From Devosia epidermidihirudinis (GTDB lineage Bacteria; Pseudomonadota; Alphaproteobacteria; Rhizobiales; Devosiaceae), in NCBI RefSeq assembly GCF_000971295.1, contig NZ_LANJ01000011.1, forward strand, positions 620,001 to 684,000: a DNA stretch of 64,000 nt. The letters run 5' to 3'. A program made the translations under genes and the position numbers. Positions 9,146 to 17,439 of this stretch are shown here, one piece after another. The notes beneath the pieces were generated by a model. That model saw nothing but the letters and a program-made list of their open reading frames with translations. It had not been told where the DNA came from and ran no database searches. How positions within the stretch are numbered: the stretch's first letter is position 1; each line of letters opens with the position of its first letter.

Positions 9146-10246
9146 CTACTCGACCGCAACTGCCGCGCGCGGCATTTCGGACAGCACTTCGGCTGCGCCA
9201 TTGCGGATAATGACGATTTCTTCGAGACGCTGGCCGAACTGACCCTGCAGGTAGATGCCGGGTTCGATCGAGAACACCATGCCCTCTTCCAGCACGCTGT
9301 CGCTGGTGGCGGTGATGTATGGCGTTTCGTGAATATCAATGCCCAGACCGTGACCGGTGCGGTGCAGGAAGTTTGGACCATAGCCGGCGGCGGTGATCAC
9401 ATCGCGTGCGGCCTTGTCCACGGCACTCGCCTGAACGCCGGGCTTGGCAGCGGCAATCGCTGCGGTAACAGCGTTGTCGAGGATGGTGTGGATCTTGTCG
9501 AAGTCGGCAGGCTTGGCACCGAAATAGCCCACACGGGTCATGTCGGATGGATAGCCGTAGATACGCGCGCCGGTATCGATCAGCACGGCATCGCCAGCCT
9601 TGAGCTTGGTGCTGCCAGTGTGGTGATGCGGGAAGGCACCATTGGGACCGAAGCAGACGCTGCAGAACTCGGTGGTTGCGCCATTGGCCTTGTAGAAATC
9701 GCGGATAACGGTGGCGACTTCAATTTCGGTGATGCCGGTGCGCAGTGCGGCAAAGCCAGCGGCCATGGCGGCGTCATTGAGCACGGCGCTCTTCTTGAGC
9801 GCATCGTACTCAGCATCATCCTTGCGCGAGCGCAGGTAGCCGACGGTGTCATTGGTGAAGCGACGGCGGGCGCCGGGCAGCGCATCGAGTACCAGCAGCG
9901 CGAAGTCGGCGCGCATGGTTTCGTCGAGCACGATGGATGGCGCATCGCGGGTGACGCCAGTGGCCGTCAGCAGCTCGGCAAGCGCGGCGTTCGGGCCGTA
10001 GGCATCGGTCCATGGGAAGAAGGGCAGATCGGTATGCTGGCGAGCGCTGTCGACGTTGAGCGCTGGCATCAGGAAACCGGCAAAGGTGGGCGAGACCATC
10101 AGCAGCACGGGGCGCTCATCGCCATGGGGCGACAGATCGGCCAAGTACAGCATGTGGCTGGATGGCCCGATGACCACGAGGTCAGTCGCGGTAGCGGCCA
10201 TGCGGGCGCGGAGATTGGCAAGGCGGGTGGTGAGCGTAGGGTTCAT
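9146..10246 (-). CDS. M24-family metallopeptidase (Xaa-Pro peptidase-like)
   Basis: This 366-residue enzyme has a creatinase-like N-terminal half and a C-terminal pita-bread domain. The five metal ligands are visible in order: D in LIDTGAR, D in YPSDMTR, H in HRTGHGLG, E in SIEPGIY and E in RLEEIV. There is no signal peptide, so it is cytoplasmic. It is the third gene leftward from the XRE-cupin regulator and the peptide-binding protein, with a REPIN-like repeat in between. This suggests it trims imported proline-containing peptides, though creatinase-like activity cannot be excluded. Confidence 0.88.
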   Translation of the reverse strand: MNPTLTTRLANLRARMAATATDLVVIGPSSHMLYLADLSPHGDERPVLLMVSPTFAGFLMPALNVDSARQHTDLPFFPWTDAYGPNAALAELLTATGVTRDAPSIVLDETMRADFALLVLDALPGARRRFTNDTVGYLRSRKDDAEYDALKKSAVLNDAAMAAGFAALRTGITEIEVATVIRDFYKANGATTEFCSVCFGPNGAFPHHHTGSTKLKAGDAVLIDTGARIYGYPSDMTRVGYFGAKPADFDKIHTILDNAVTAAIAAAKPGVQASAVDKAARDVITAAGYGPNFLHRTGHGLGIDIHETPYITATSDSVLEEGMVFSIEPGIYLQGQFGQRLEEIVIIRNGAAEVLSEMPRAAVAVE

Positions 10247-10273
10247 TCGAGTGAGTATCCTTTTTGGGGTGGA

Positions 10274-10389
10274 TACCCCCTCCTAGCCTCCCCCTGACAG
10301 GGGGAGCGACTTGTTCAGAGCGCGGACAGGAATCTGCCGAGAACGCGATCTGTACCTCCCCCTTTTGAGGGGGAGGCTAGGAGGGGGTA
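10274..10389. repeat. REPIN-like inverted repeat, family A, copy 1
   Basis: The outer arms TACCCCCTCCTAGCCTCCCC and its inverse flank a spacer of about 50 bases. Each arm ends in its own small hairpin (CTCCCCCTGACAGGGGGAG on the left). It lies between the solute-binding protein stop and the M24 peptidase start inside a leftward gene set. Copies 2 to 4 are at 16427, 21568 and 44033. Confidence 0.9.
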
Positions 10390-10477
10390 CGCGAGAGTTG
10401 AAGAGGAGCCGAGCCGGAGGGACTGGGCCCGGCTCCTCATGCGGCAGCGCTTGCGCGCCGCCGCAGTGGGTGTCGCC

Positions 10478-12064
10478 TTACTTGGTGACGAGACGGTAGT
10501 AGACGAAGTCCGAAGACGTGCCGTTCACGTAGCCATTCACATTTGGAGCCATGGCGACCTGATAGGTTGCCTGGAACATGATGACGATTGGCGAGCTGGC
10601 CTGAACCTGCTTCTGCAGGTCGACATACATGGCTTCGCGCTTTGCCTGATCTGGCTCAGCCAGAGCGGCAGTGACTTCAGCGTTCATCTCGGCCGGAACG
10701 GCCCATGCGTTGCGCCATGTGGTGGTGGCAGCATAGGCATCGTCGGCGTTATTCGAGTTGTAAGCGAAAGCCTTAGCGTTGGAGTGTGGGTCCATGAAGT
10801 CTGGGCCCCAATACAGCAGCATAGCCTGGTGGGTACGCTCACGGTACTTCGTGATGACCTGAGCACCGGTACCGGGCAGGATCTCGAAGTTGATGCCAGC
10901 TTCGGCAAACGAAGCCTGCAGCGACTGTGCCATATCGTTGAACGGGGTCGAGTTGATCACGTCCAGCGTCACGGTGACGGGCGTTGCAACACCGGCGTCA
11001 GCCAGGATCTGCTTGGCCTTTGCGACGTCGTGCGTGAACGGGGTCTCGTCATAGGAACCGGGGAAGCCCTTTGGCCAGAAGGCCTGGTGCTTTTCCATCT
11101 GGCCCTTGAGGAAGGACTGGGTCATGCCGTCGTAGTCAACGAGGTAACGGGCTGCTTCCCAGATCGCTGGGTTGGTCAGCTGGTCGTCCTTCTGGTTGAA
11201 CGAGAGGAAGTGCACTGCCGACTGTGGGTAGAGCTCAACCTTGACCTTGGACGCATCCAGACCCGAAACCTGATCAGGGGTCAGATTCTTGGCCATGTCG
11301 ACGTCACCCGAAGCAAGCAGCAGCTGCTGGGTGGCGGCTTCTGCAACGTGACGGATCAGAACCGTCTTCATTGCGGGCGCGCCCTTGTAGTAGTTCTCGT
11401 TGGCTTCGAGACGAACTAGCTCAGCAGGACGGAAGTCCTTGAGCACGAATGCGCCCGAACCAGCCGAGTTCTTGTTCAGCCAGGCATTGCCCAGATCGCC
11501 ATCGACTTCGTTGGCCAGAACAGTGACTTCGTCAACGATGGCGCCCGGACGAGCGGCCAGCACGTTGAGCACGAAGGCGGACGAGAAGTCGCCATCCCAC
11601 TTAACGGTGACGGTGTTGCCATTGGCAGTGACCATGTCCGCCACGTTCTCAGGGTTCCAGCCGAGCTGGGTGAGAATGAAGGCTGGGGTCAGGTTCAGCT
11701 TCACGACGCGCGAGAAGGAGAACACAACGTCTTCAGCGCGGACAGGATTGCCCGAGGAGAACTTGACGCCATCACGCATGGTGAAGGTCAGGGTCTTGGC
11801 CGCTTCGTCAGCGACCCACTCCGATGCCAGCGCTGCGGCGAGAACAGTGGTGTCCTCGGCGTCATACTGAACCAGGTGATCATAAAGGTTGGCATTGAGT
11901 TCGCCAGCGGTGAACTCGTAGGCCTGAGCCGGATCGATAGCGACGATATCGTCGATATTCTGGGCAACGACGAGTGCGTTGGCCGGGGTGGCTGCGTTGG
12001 CGACCATGCTGCCGAGTGGCAGTACGAGCGCGGTAGCGAGCAGAGCAGCTCTAAAGAGCTTCAT
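10478..12064 (-). CDS. Peptide ABC transporter solute-binding protein (SBP_bac_5)
   Basis: This 528-residue protein starts with a signal peptide cleaved near SMVANA-ATPAN, with no lipobox. The mature region fits the DppA/OppA-type family (NLYDHLVQYDAED, FTMRDGVKFSSGNPVRAEDV, SFNQKDDQLTNPAIWEAARY). It should capture di- or oligopeptides in the periplasm for the permease set encoded rightward from 12874. It follows the XRE-cupin regulator with a one-base stop/start overlap (TGATG), so the two are co-translated. Confidence 0.9.
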   Translation of the reverse strand: MKLFRAALLATALVLPLGSMVANAATPANALVVAQNIDDIVAIDPAQAYEFTAGELNANLYDHLVQYDAEDTTVLAAALASEWVADEAAKTLTFTMRDGVKFSSGNPVRAEDVVFSFSRVVKLNLTPAFILTQLGWNPENVADMVTANGNTVTVKWDGDFSSAFVLNVLAARPGAIVDEVTVLANEVDGDLGNAWLNKNSAGSGAFVLKDFRPAELVRLEANENYYKGAPAMKTVLIRHVAEAATQQLLLASGDVDMAKNLTPDQVSGLDASKVKVELYPQSAVHFLSFNQKDDQLTNPAIWEAARYLVDYDGMTQSFLKGQMEKHQAFWPKGFPGSYDETPFTHDVAKAKQILADAGVATPVTVTLDVINSTPFNDMAQSLQASFAEAGINFEILPGTGAQVITKYRERTHQAMLLYWGPDFMDPHSNAKAFAYNSNNADDAYAATTTWRNAWAVPAEMNAEVTAALAEPDQAKREAMYVDLQKQVQASSPIVIMFQATYQVAMAPNVNGYVNGTSSDFVYYRLVTK

Positions 12065-12741
12065 CAGCGTTTCTCCTGCGGGTTGACTATCTTTTTGTTC
12101 TTCACCGGCTTGAGGCCGGGTTTTGCAACCGCTGCCACCTGGCGCGAAGGCCGTGCGGTAGAGCGGAAGAGCGCGAGCGTGCCTGTCCAGAGCAGGCGCG
12201 CCGGTTGATCGGTATGGTTAGACCACGAATGGGGGCGGTTGCCGCGGAAGTGCAGGCTGTCGCCCGCATTCATCACCATCTCTTCGCCATCGAGGCGCTG
12301 GGTAATGGAGCCTTCCAGCACATAGAGGATTTCCTCGCCCTCATGCGCCACCGTTTCAGAGGCATAACCGGGCGGCACCATCATCACAAAACTGGACAAA
12401 GTGCTGCCGGGGAAGTCCGTGCCCAGCCGTTCGTAAACGATGGACGACCCATCGAGCGAGAAACGATTGCGGTCCGTGGCCCGTGTGAGCGATGTTTTGG
12501 CGGTTGGTGCGGAGACGAAATAATCGATCCCAACGCCCAGCGCACGGGCGATCTGCGCCAGAGTTCCCAGCGAAGGCGTCGCATGATCGCGCTCGACCTG
12601 GCTTAGATAACCCACTGATACTTCAGCCGATTTGCCAAGTGCCTCGAGCGTCATATGCTGCTGTCGACGACGTGCACGAATAAGGGCCCCGACCTTGGGG
12701 TGACCCTCTGCTTCCGGCTTTGTCAGTGCGGTGCCTGCCAT
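12064..12741 (-). CDS. XRE-family regulator with C-terminal cupin sensor
   Basis: This 225-residue regulator has an N-terminal helix-turn-helix (about residues 18-72, with SVGYLSQVERDHATPSLGTL) and a cupin domain (about 115-190, with HEGEEILYVLEGSITQRLDG and HFRGNRPHSWSN). This architecture is common in regulators of amino-acid, polyamine and peptide catabolism, where the cupin binds the effector. It lies at the centre of the divergent peptide-import locus and probably controls both arms. A GGAG box precedes the ATG. Confidence 0.9.
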   Translation of the reverse strand: MAGTALTKPEAEGHPKVGALIRARRRQQHMTLEALGKSAEVSVGYLSQVERDHATPSLGTLAQIARALGVGIDYFVSAPTAKTSLTRATDRNRFSLDGSSIVYERLGTDFPGSTLSSFVMMVPPGYASETVAHEGEEILYVLEGSITQRLDGEEMVMNAGDSLHFRGNRPHSWSNHTDQPARLLWTGTLALFRSTARPSRQVAAVAKPGLKPVKNKKIVNPQEKR

Positions 12742-12873
12742 GCGCTCCTACCAAAATTTTTTTGATATAAGCAAAGTTTTCTGTATGGTGGAAGCGAAAT
12801 ATGAAGACGTTCACAGTCAGCAAGAGAGTCATCTTGCTGGCTCAAACTATTGTTTCCGTAGGAGAATATTTGG
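12742..12873. promoter_or_regulatory. Divergent promoter region of the peptide-import locus
   Basis: These 132 AT-rich bases separate the XRE-cupin gene from the rightward permease operon. They contain AAAATTTTTTT at 12753-12763, an 11-base string also found upstream of the second peptide importer at 27974-27984. An AGGAG box at 12860 serves the GTG start of the permease. Confidence 0.55.
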
Positions 12874-13947
12874 GTGAGCCTGGAGCCGCAGACTACCATA
12901 TCCCCTGCCTCAATTTCGCCAACCAAACGTAGGTGGGGACGCGGTATATCGGCCATTTTGGGCTTTGCCGCGACAGTTTTCCTCACTTTTCTTGGCCTGT
13001 TGGCGATTACGTTCTTTATCGGCCGCGTGATCCCTATTGATCCAGTGCTTGCCGTGGTGGGCGATCGCGCCAGCAAGGCCGTCTATGAGGCTGCTCGCGC
13101 CAGCATGGGGCTGGACCAACCGCTTTACATTCAATTCGTCCAATATGTCGGCAATGTGCTGTCCGGCAATTTCGGCATGTCCGTCTCCACCGGCCGTCCG
13201 GTGATCGACGACATCAGCCGCTTCTTCCCAGCCACGCTGGAAATGGCGACCATCGGCATCATCATCGGCGTCATCATTGGCGTGCCCTTGGGCGTGCTGG
13301 CGGCGAGCCGTCAGGGCAGCTGGGTCGATCAGATCATCCGCGTCGTGGGTCTGCTGGGTTACTCCATGCCCGCCTTCTGGCTGGGCCTGGTCGGGTTGGC
13401 GCTGTTCTACGCCAAGCTGCGCTGGGTTGGCGGCCCGGGGCGTCTGGACGTGTTCTATGACGGGCTGGTCAGCCCGGTCACTGGCCTGATCCTCGTCGAC
13501 AGCCTCATTGCTGGCGAGTACGAGATTTTCTGGAATGCCGTGAGCCATCTGATCCTGCCAGCATCGGTGCTTGGCTTCTTCAGCCTCGCCTATATCGCCC
13601 GCATGACGCGCAGCTTCATGCTCGATCAGCTGAACCAGGAATTCGTCACCACGGCCCGCGTCAAGGGCGTGCCTGAGCGCATCGTCATCTGGCGCCATGC
13701 GTTCAACCCGATCCGGGTGCCGCTGATCACCGTCATCGGGCTGAGCTATGCAGGCCTGCTCGAAGGATCGGTGATGATCGAAACCGTGTTCTCCTGGCCC
13801 GGCATCGGTAATTACCTGACCACGGGTCTGCTCAATGCCGACATGAATGCCGTTCTCGGCTCGACGCTGGTGATTGGCGCCGTGTTCATTTTCATCAACA
13901 AGATTTCGGACGTGCTGTACCGCGTCCTCGACCCGAGGGCACGCTGA
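12874..13947 (+). CDS. Peptide ABC transporter permease (DppB/OppB-type)
   Basis: This 357-residue permease starts at GTG 12874, chosen because AGGAG lies 9 bases upstream. It has a first membrane segment near residues 25-50, a periplasmic loop and a cluster of membrane segments. The inner-membrane-component motif is present (RMTRSFMLDQLNQEFVTTAR followed by KGVPERIV). It forms the channel with the next gene, whose ATG overlaps its stop by one base. It heads a rightward operon of two permeases, two ATPases and a GAF protein. Confidence 0.92.
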   Translation: MSLEPQTTISPASISPTKRRWGRGISAILGFAATVFLTFLGLLAITFFIGRVIPIDPVLAVVGDRASKAVYEAARASMGLDQPLYIQFVQYVGNVLSGNFGMSVSTGRPVIDDISRFFPATLEMATIGIIIGVIIGVPLGVLAASRQGSWVDQIIRVVGLLGYSMPAFWLGLVGLALFYAKLRWVGGPGRLDVFYDGLVSPVTGLILVDSLIAGEYEIFWNAVSHLILPASVLGFFSLAYIARMTRSFMLDQLNQEFVTTARVKGVPERIVIWRHAFNPIRVPLITVIGLSYAGLLEGSVMIETVFSWPGIGNYLTTGLLNADMNAVLGSTLVIGAVFIFINKISDVLYRVLDPRAR

Positions 13948-14846
13948 TGACCACAAGAGACTGGTTGCTCGAGGACTCCCCGAGCTCACGCTTTCAAGCC
14001 AATGCGGGCCGCGCCTATCGCGTGTTCACGGCGCTGCTGCGCAATCCCCTGTCGGTGGTTGGCGGGGTGATTATCCTCGTGCTGATCCTGACCGCGATCT
14101 TTGCGCCCTGGATTGCCCCCTACTCCGCCGTTGGGCAGGATCTGGCCAATCGTCTTGCCCCACCTTCAGGCACGCACTGGATGGGTACGGACGAGCTGGG
14201 CCGCGATATCTTCTCGCGCGTCATCTGGGGTAGCCAGATCACGCTGACCATCGTGGGTCTGGTGGCGCTGATCTCGGCACCGCTGGGCCTGCTGATCGGT
14301 GCGATTGCAGGCTATTTCGGTGGCTGGGTTGACCGCATCCTTATGGGCTTCACCGATATCTTCCTGTCGATGCCCAAGCTGATCCTGGCGCTGGCCTTCG
14401 TGGCGGCGCTTGGGCCTGGCATCAACAACGCGATCATCGCGATCGCGATCACCTCCTGGCCCGCCTATGCGCGTATTGCACGCGCTGAGACCATGACCAT
14501 CCGCCATGCCGAGTTCATTTCGGCTGTGCGGCTGCAGGGCGCCGGTCCGATCCGCATTATCGTGCAGCACATTCTGCCGCTGTGCACATCTTCGATGATC
14601 GTGCGCGTGACCCTGGATATGGCGGGCGTGATCCTGACGGCGGCCGGCCTGGGCTTTATCGGCCTTGGCGCACAGCCGCCGCTGCCGGAATGGGGCGCGA
14701 TGATCTCGCGTGGCCGTACCTTCATCCTCGATCAGTGGTGGGTGGCGACCATGCCGGGCTTTGCGATCATCATTGTATCGCTTGGTTTCTGCTTCCTCGG
14801 TGACGGGCTGCGCGACGTGCTCGACCCCAAGAGCGAGGGCAAATAA
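13947..14846 (+). CDS. Peptide ABC transporter permease (DppC/OppC-type)
   Basis: This 299-residue permease shows the family signature HWMGTDELGRDIFSRVIWG after the first membrane segment. Later it carries the EAA-type loop (ARIARAETMTIRHAEFISAV then RLQGAG). About six membrane segments are visible. It overlaps its neighbours by one base on both sides (TGATG at the start, TAATG at the end), consistent with tight co-translation. Confidence 0.93.
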   Translation: MTTRDWLLEDSPSSRFQANAGRAYRVFTALLRNPLSVVGGVIILVLILTAIFAPWIAPYSAVGQDLANRLAPPSGTHWMGTDELGRDIFSRVIWGSQITLTIVGLVALISAPLGLLIGAIAGYFGGWVDRILMGFTDIFLSMPKLILALAFVAALGPGINNAIIAIAITSWPAYARIARAETMTIRHAEFISAVRLQGAGPIRIIVQHILPLCTSSMIVRVTLDMAGVILTAAGLGFIGLGAQPPLPEWGAMISRGRTFILDQWWVATMPGFAIIIVSLGFCFLGDGLRDVLDPKSEGK

Positions 14847-15679
14847 TGGCACCAATGCTGGAAGTTAAGAACCTGCGCGTCAGCTTCCCGACCCATCGCG
14901 GACGGGTGGAAGTCGTCAAGGGTATTTCGTTTGACGTGGGCCGCGAGCGGCTGGGCATTGTGGGTGAGAGTGGTTCGGGCAAGTCGATGACGGGCCGCGC
15001 CATTCTCAAGCTGATCCGCAAGCCGGGTCTGGTGACGGCCGACCGCATGTCGTTCGACGGCATCGACATTCTGAGCCAGAACGAAAAGCAGATGCGCTCC
15101 ATTCGTGGCGCGCGCATCTCGATGGTGATGCAGGACCCCAAGTTCTCGCTGAACCCGGTGATGACCGTGGGTCAGCAGATTGCCGAGGCTCTCGTCACCC
15201 ACGAAAAGCTGGGCCGTCGTGAGGTCAATGAGCGCATTCTGGCCATGCTGGACGCAGTGCGCATCAACGATCCCAAGCGCGTGGCCGGGCTTTATCCGCA
15301 CGAGGTTTCGGGCGGCATGGGACAGCGCGTCATGATCGCCATGATGCTGATCCCCGAGCCTGAACTGCTGATCGCCGACGAGCCGACTTCGGCGCTGGAC
15401 GTGAGTGTGCAGGCGCAGGTGCTCGACATCATCGACGATCTGGTGACACGCAAGGGCATGGGGCTGATCCTGATCAGCCACGACCTCAACCTCGTCAGCC
15501 GCTATTGCGATCGCATCCTGGTGATGAACTCGGGCACGGTGGTGGAAGAATGCGCGGCCGGCCAGCTCGACAAGGCCAGCCATCCCTATACGCGCGGATT
15601 GCTCGCCGCCATGCCGACAATGAATGAAAACCGGGACGAGCTGCCGGTGCTGGACCGTACACAATGGGCGGGCACATGA
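14846..15679 (+). CDS. Peptide ABC transporter ATP-binding protein (DppD-type)
   Basis: This 277-residue ATPase has Walker A GESGSGKS, a VSGGMGQRVMIAM signature and Walker [14 protein letters not shown]. The protein is shorter than typical DppD (about 325 residues) because the C-terminal Cys-rich oligopeptide extension is abbreviated. It pairs with the next ATPase to drive the two permeases. Confidence 0.92.
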   Translation: MAPMLEVKNLRVSFPTHRGRVEVVKGISFDVGRERLGIVGESGSGKSMTGRAILKLIRKPGLVTADRMSFDGIDILSQNEKQMRSIRGARISMVMQDPKFSLNPVMTVGQQIAEALVTHEKLGRREVNERILAMLDAVRINDPKRVAGLYPHEVSGGMGQRVMIAMMLIPEPELLIADEPTSALDVSVQAQVLDIIDDLVTRKGMGLILISHDLNLVSRYCDRILVMNSGTVVEECAAGQLDKASHPYTRGLLAAMPTMNENRDELPVLDRTQWAGT

Positions 15680-16413
15680 GCACGATCAGTCTGAAAAACC
15701 TCGATATCTCCTATGGCGACACCAAGGTCGTGCATGGGGTGAACCTTGAGATCGCCGATGGCGAGAGCTTTGCACTGGTGGGCGAGAGCGGATCGGGCAA
15801 GTCCACGATCCTGCGCGCCATTGCCGGGCTCGCGCCCGACTGGACCGGGGAAATCTCGGTACTGGGCAAGGCGCGCAGCCATGGCGTTGACCGCGATGTG
15901 TCGCGGCAGTGCCAGATGGTGTTTCAGGACCCCTATGGCTCCCTGCACCCGCGCAAGACCATCGACGCGACGCTGAGCGAGCCGCTTGCCATTCACGGCA
16001 TCGGCAATCGCGGCGAACGGGTCGAGGCGATGCTGAAGGCCGTTGGTCTCGACCAGCGCTTCCGCTTCCGCTTTCCGCACCAGCTGTCCGGCGGTCAGCG
16101 CCAACGCGTGGCGATTGCCCGGGCGCTGATGCTGGAGCCCAAGGTGCTGCTGCTGGACGAGCCGACTTCGGCGCTGGACGTGAGCGTGCAGGCGGAAATC
16201 CTCAACCTGCTCAAGCGCCTGCGCCGGGAACAGGGGCTGACCTATCTGATGGTGACGCACAACCTGCCGGTGGTGAGCTTCCTCTGTGATCGGCTGGCCG
16301 TGATGCGGCATGGGCGGATCGTGGAAGTCGCCAGTGTTGAACAACTCAAGCATGGTCAACTGACGGCGGACTATTCGCGCGAGCTGATGGCGGCGACGGT
16401 CGCTTCAGTTTAG
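15676..16413 (+). CDS. Peptide ABC transporter ATP-binding protein (DppF-type, short)
   Basis: This 245-residue ATPase is read from the ATG at 15676, which makes a 4-base ATGA overlap with the previous stop; an in-frame ATG at 15664 is less likely. It has Walker [10 protein letters not shown], signature [17 protein letters not shown] and Walker B LLLDEPTSALDV. It lacks the C-terminal extension of longer DppF proteins. It is the last transporter gene of the operon and is followed by a REPIN-like repeat. Confidence 0.9.
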   Translation: MSTISLKNLDISYGDTKVVHGVNLEIADGESFALVGESGSGKSTILRAIAGLAPDWTGEISVLGKARSHGVDRDVSRQCQMVFQDPYGSLHPRKTIDATLSEPLAIHGIGNRGERVEAMLKAVGLDQRFRFRFPHQLSGGQRQRVAIARALMLEPKVLLLDEPTSALDVSVQAEILNLLKRLRREQGLTYLMVTHNLPVVSFLCDRLAVMRHGRIVEVASVEQLKHGQLTADYSRELMAATVASV

Positions 16414-16426
16414 GGCGAGAAAAGGG

Positions 16427-16546
16427 TACCCCCACCTAGCCTCCCCCTGAATAGGGGGAGGAACTCTGCCGGTGTTGGGGGCGGGATCGCAGATAGACCA
16501 CGAGACAAAATCCTCCCCCTCATCAGGGGGAGGCTAGGTGGGGGTA
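16427..16546. repeat. REPIN-like inverted repeat, family A, copy 2
   Basis: The arms TACCCCCACCTAGCCTCCCC and its inverse enclose about 50 bases, and each arm carries an inner hairpin. It lies between the last transporter ATPase and the GAF-protein gene. With copy 1 it flanks the peptide importer (dppBCDF-type genes, regulator and solute-binding protein). Confidence 0.9.
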
Positions 16547-16581
16547 TCCCCGCGAAGACTTCACTTTAGGACATTGAGACA

Positions 16582-17076
16582 ATGACTGACCAATCTGCCG
16601 CTATCGCACAGTTCGACGCAGCAATCTCCCAGGCCAAGGGCGCTGAGCAGGCATTTGCGGCGTTGCAGGCGCTGACCGAAGCGACCGTGGGCGCCAAGCT
16701 GTTCACCTACATGACCGTGGACATGGAAGAAGAAGTGTCGCGCCGCGCCTATACCAGCGACGCGAAGAACTACCCGACCTCGGGCACCAAGCCGATCCGC
16801 TACGACTCCTGGTTCGACATCGTGCACAAGGATCGCCAGTACTTCATCGCCAACACTATTGCCGACATTGCCAAGGTGTTCCCTGACTATGAACTGATCG
16901 ACTCGCTGGGCTGCCAGTCGGTGGTGAACCTGCCAGTGATCATCGAGGGTGAGCTGGTCGGCACGGTCAACATGCTGCATGTCGACGGCTACTACACCCC
17001 AGAGCGCGTCGCCCAGATCCGCGAGCTGATCGCTGTCCCAGCCAAGCTGGCGGCACTGGTTGCAGCGCGCGGCTAA
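16582..17076 (+). CDS. Stand-alone GAF-domain protein
   Basis: This 164-residue protein consists essentially of one GAF fold, with no output domain. It is paralogous to the protein at 28137-28637: shared blocks include YTS, YP..GTKPI, DSWF/DDWF, NT, FPD..LI.SLGC.S and LVGT.N. The conserved Cys in SLGC could be redox- or ligand-sensitive, which is inference. It follows the peptide-transport operon in the same direction and is closed by a strong terminator. The function is unknown; a small-molecule sensor or a degraded signalling protein are both possible. Confidence 0.85.
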   Translation: MTDQSAAIAQFDAAISQAKGAEQAFAALQALTEATVGAKLFTYMTVDMEEEVSRRAYTSDAKNYPTSGTKPIRYDSWFDIVHKDRQYFIANTIADIAKVFPDYELIDSLGCQSVVNLPVIIEGELVGTVNMLHVDGYYTPERVAQIRELIAVPAKLAALVAARG

Positions 17077-17100
17077 AGCCTGGTTTATCGCTGCAATGCA

Positions 17101-17133
17101 AAAACACCCCCGGAGATGATCCGGGGGTGTTTT
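17101..17133 (+). terminator. Strong Rho-independent terminator after the GAF gene
   Basis: A 14-base perfect stem (AAAACACCCCCGGA / TCCGGGGGTGTTTT) with a short loop closes the rightward peptide-transport operon. Confidence 0.9.
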
Positions 17134-17158
17134 GTTTCGAGGGCCTTGAAGTAAGGGA

Positions 17159-17244
17159 GATTCCCGCTTTCGCGGGAATGACGCAGTGGGTGGGGAACAC
17201 CTATTGCGATACGCCGCGATGTCATTCCCGCGAAAGCGGGAATC
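17159..17244. repeat. REPIN-like pair, family B (ATTCCCGC...GCGGGAAT)
   Basis: Two hairpins, GATTCCCGCTTTCGCGGGAA followed by TGAC and its exact inverse starting at 17221, face each other across about 40 bases. The hairpin type ATTCCCGC-N4-GCGGGAAT is common as intergenic repeats in many proteobacteria. Confidence 0.85.
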
Positions 17245-17278
17245 CCCCCTTCTCTGCCTAGTTCCTCCTCCCTACCGT

Positions 17279-17359
17279 GCTGCCCTCGGACTTGATCCGA
17301 GGGGCACTCGCAGTATGGCACGGGTGGGGAGAGGCCCTCGGATCAAGTCCGAGGGCAGC
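17279..17359. repeat. REPIN-like pair, family C (CCTCGGACTTGATCCGAGG)
   Basis: The left unit GCTGCCCTCGGACTTGATCC and its inverse ending at 17359 face each other across about 30 bases. A second, more diverged copy is at 42777-42860. Confidence 0.85.
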
Positions 17360-17385
17360 CCAGTGGGTGGGAGAGTTGGCGACAC

Positions 17386-17418
17386 GACCTCGTGGTTCGA
17401 CAGGCTCACCATGAGGTC
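17386..17418. repeat. Single REP unit, family D (GACCTCGTGGTTCGAC...)
   Basis: This unit is a 33-base imperfect palindrome (GACCTCGTGGTTCGACAGGC to ATGAGGTC). The paired form of the same family is at 42897-42989. It sits just past the putA stop codon. Confidence 0.75.
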
Positions 17419-17439
17419 TACTCGGACAGCCCTGCCCTG

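Noticed and set aside
17159..17418. CRISPR-like repeats
   Set aside because: The units are inverted pairs of different families, without direct repeats or uniform spacers, and no cas genes are present.
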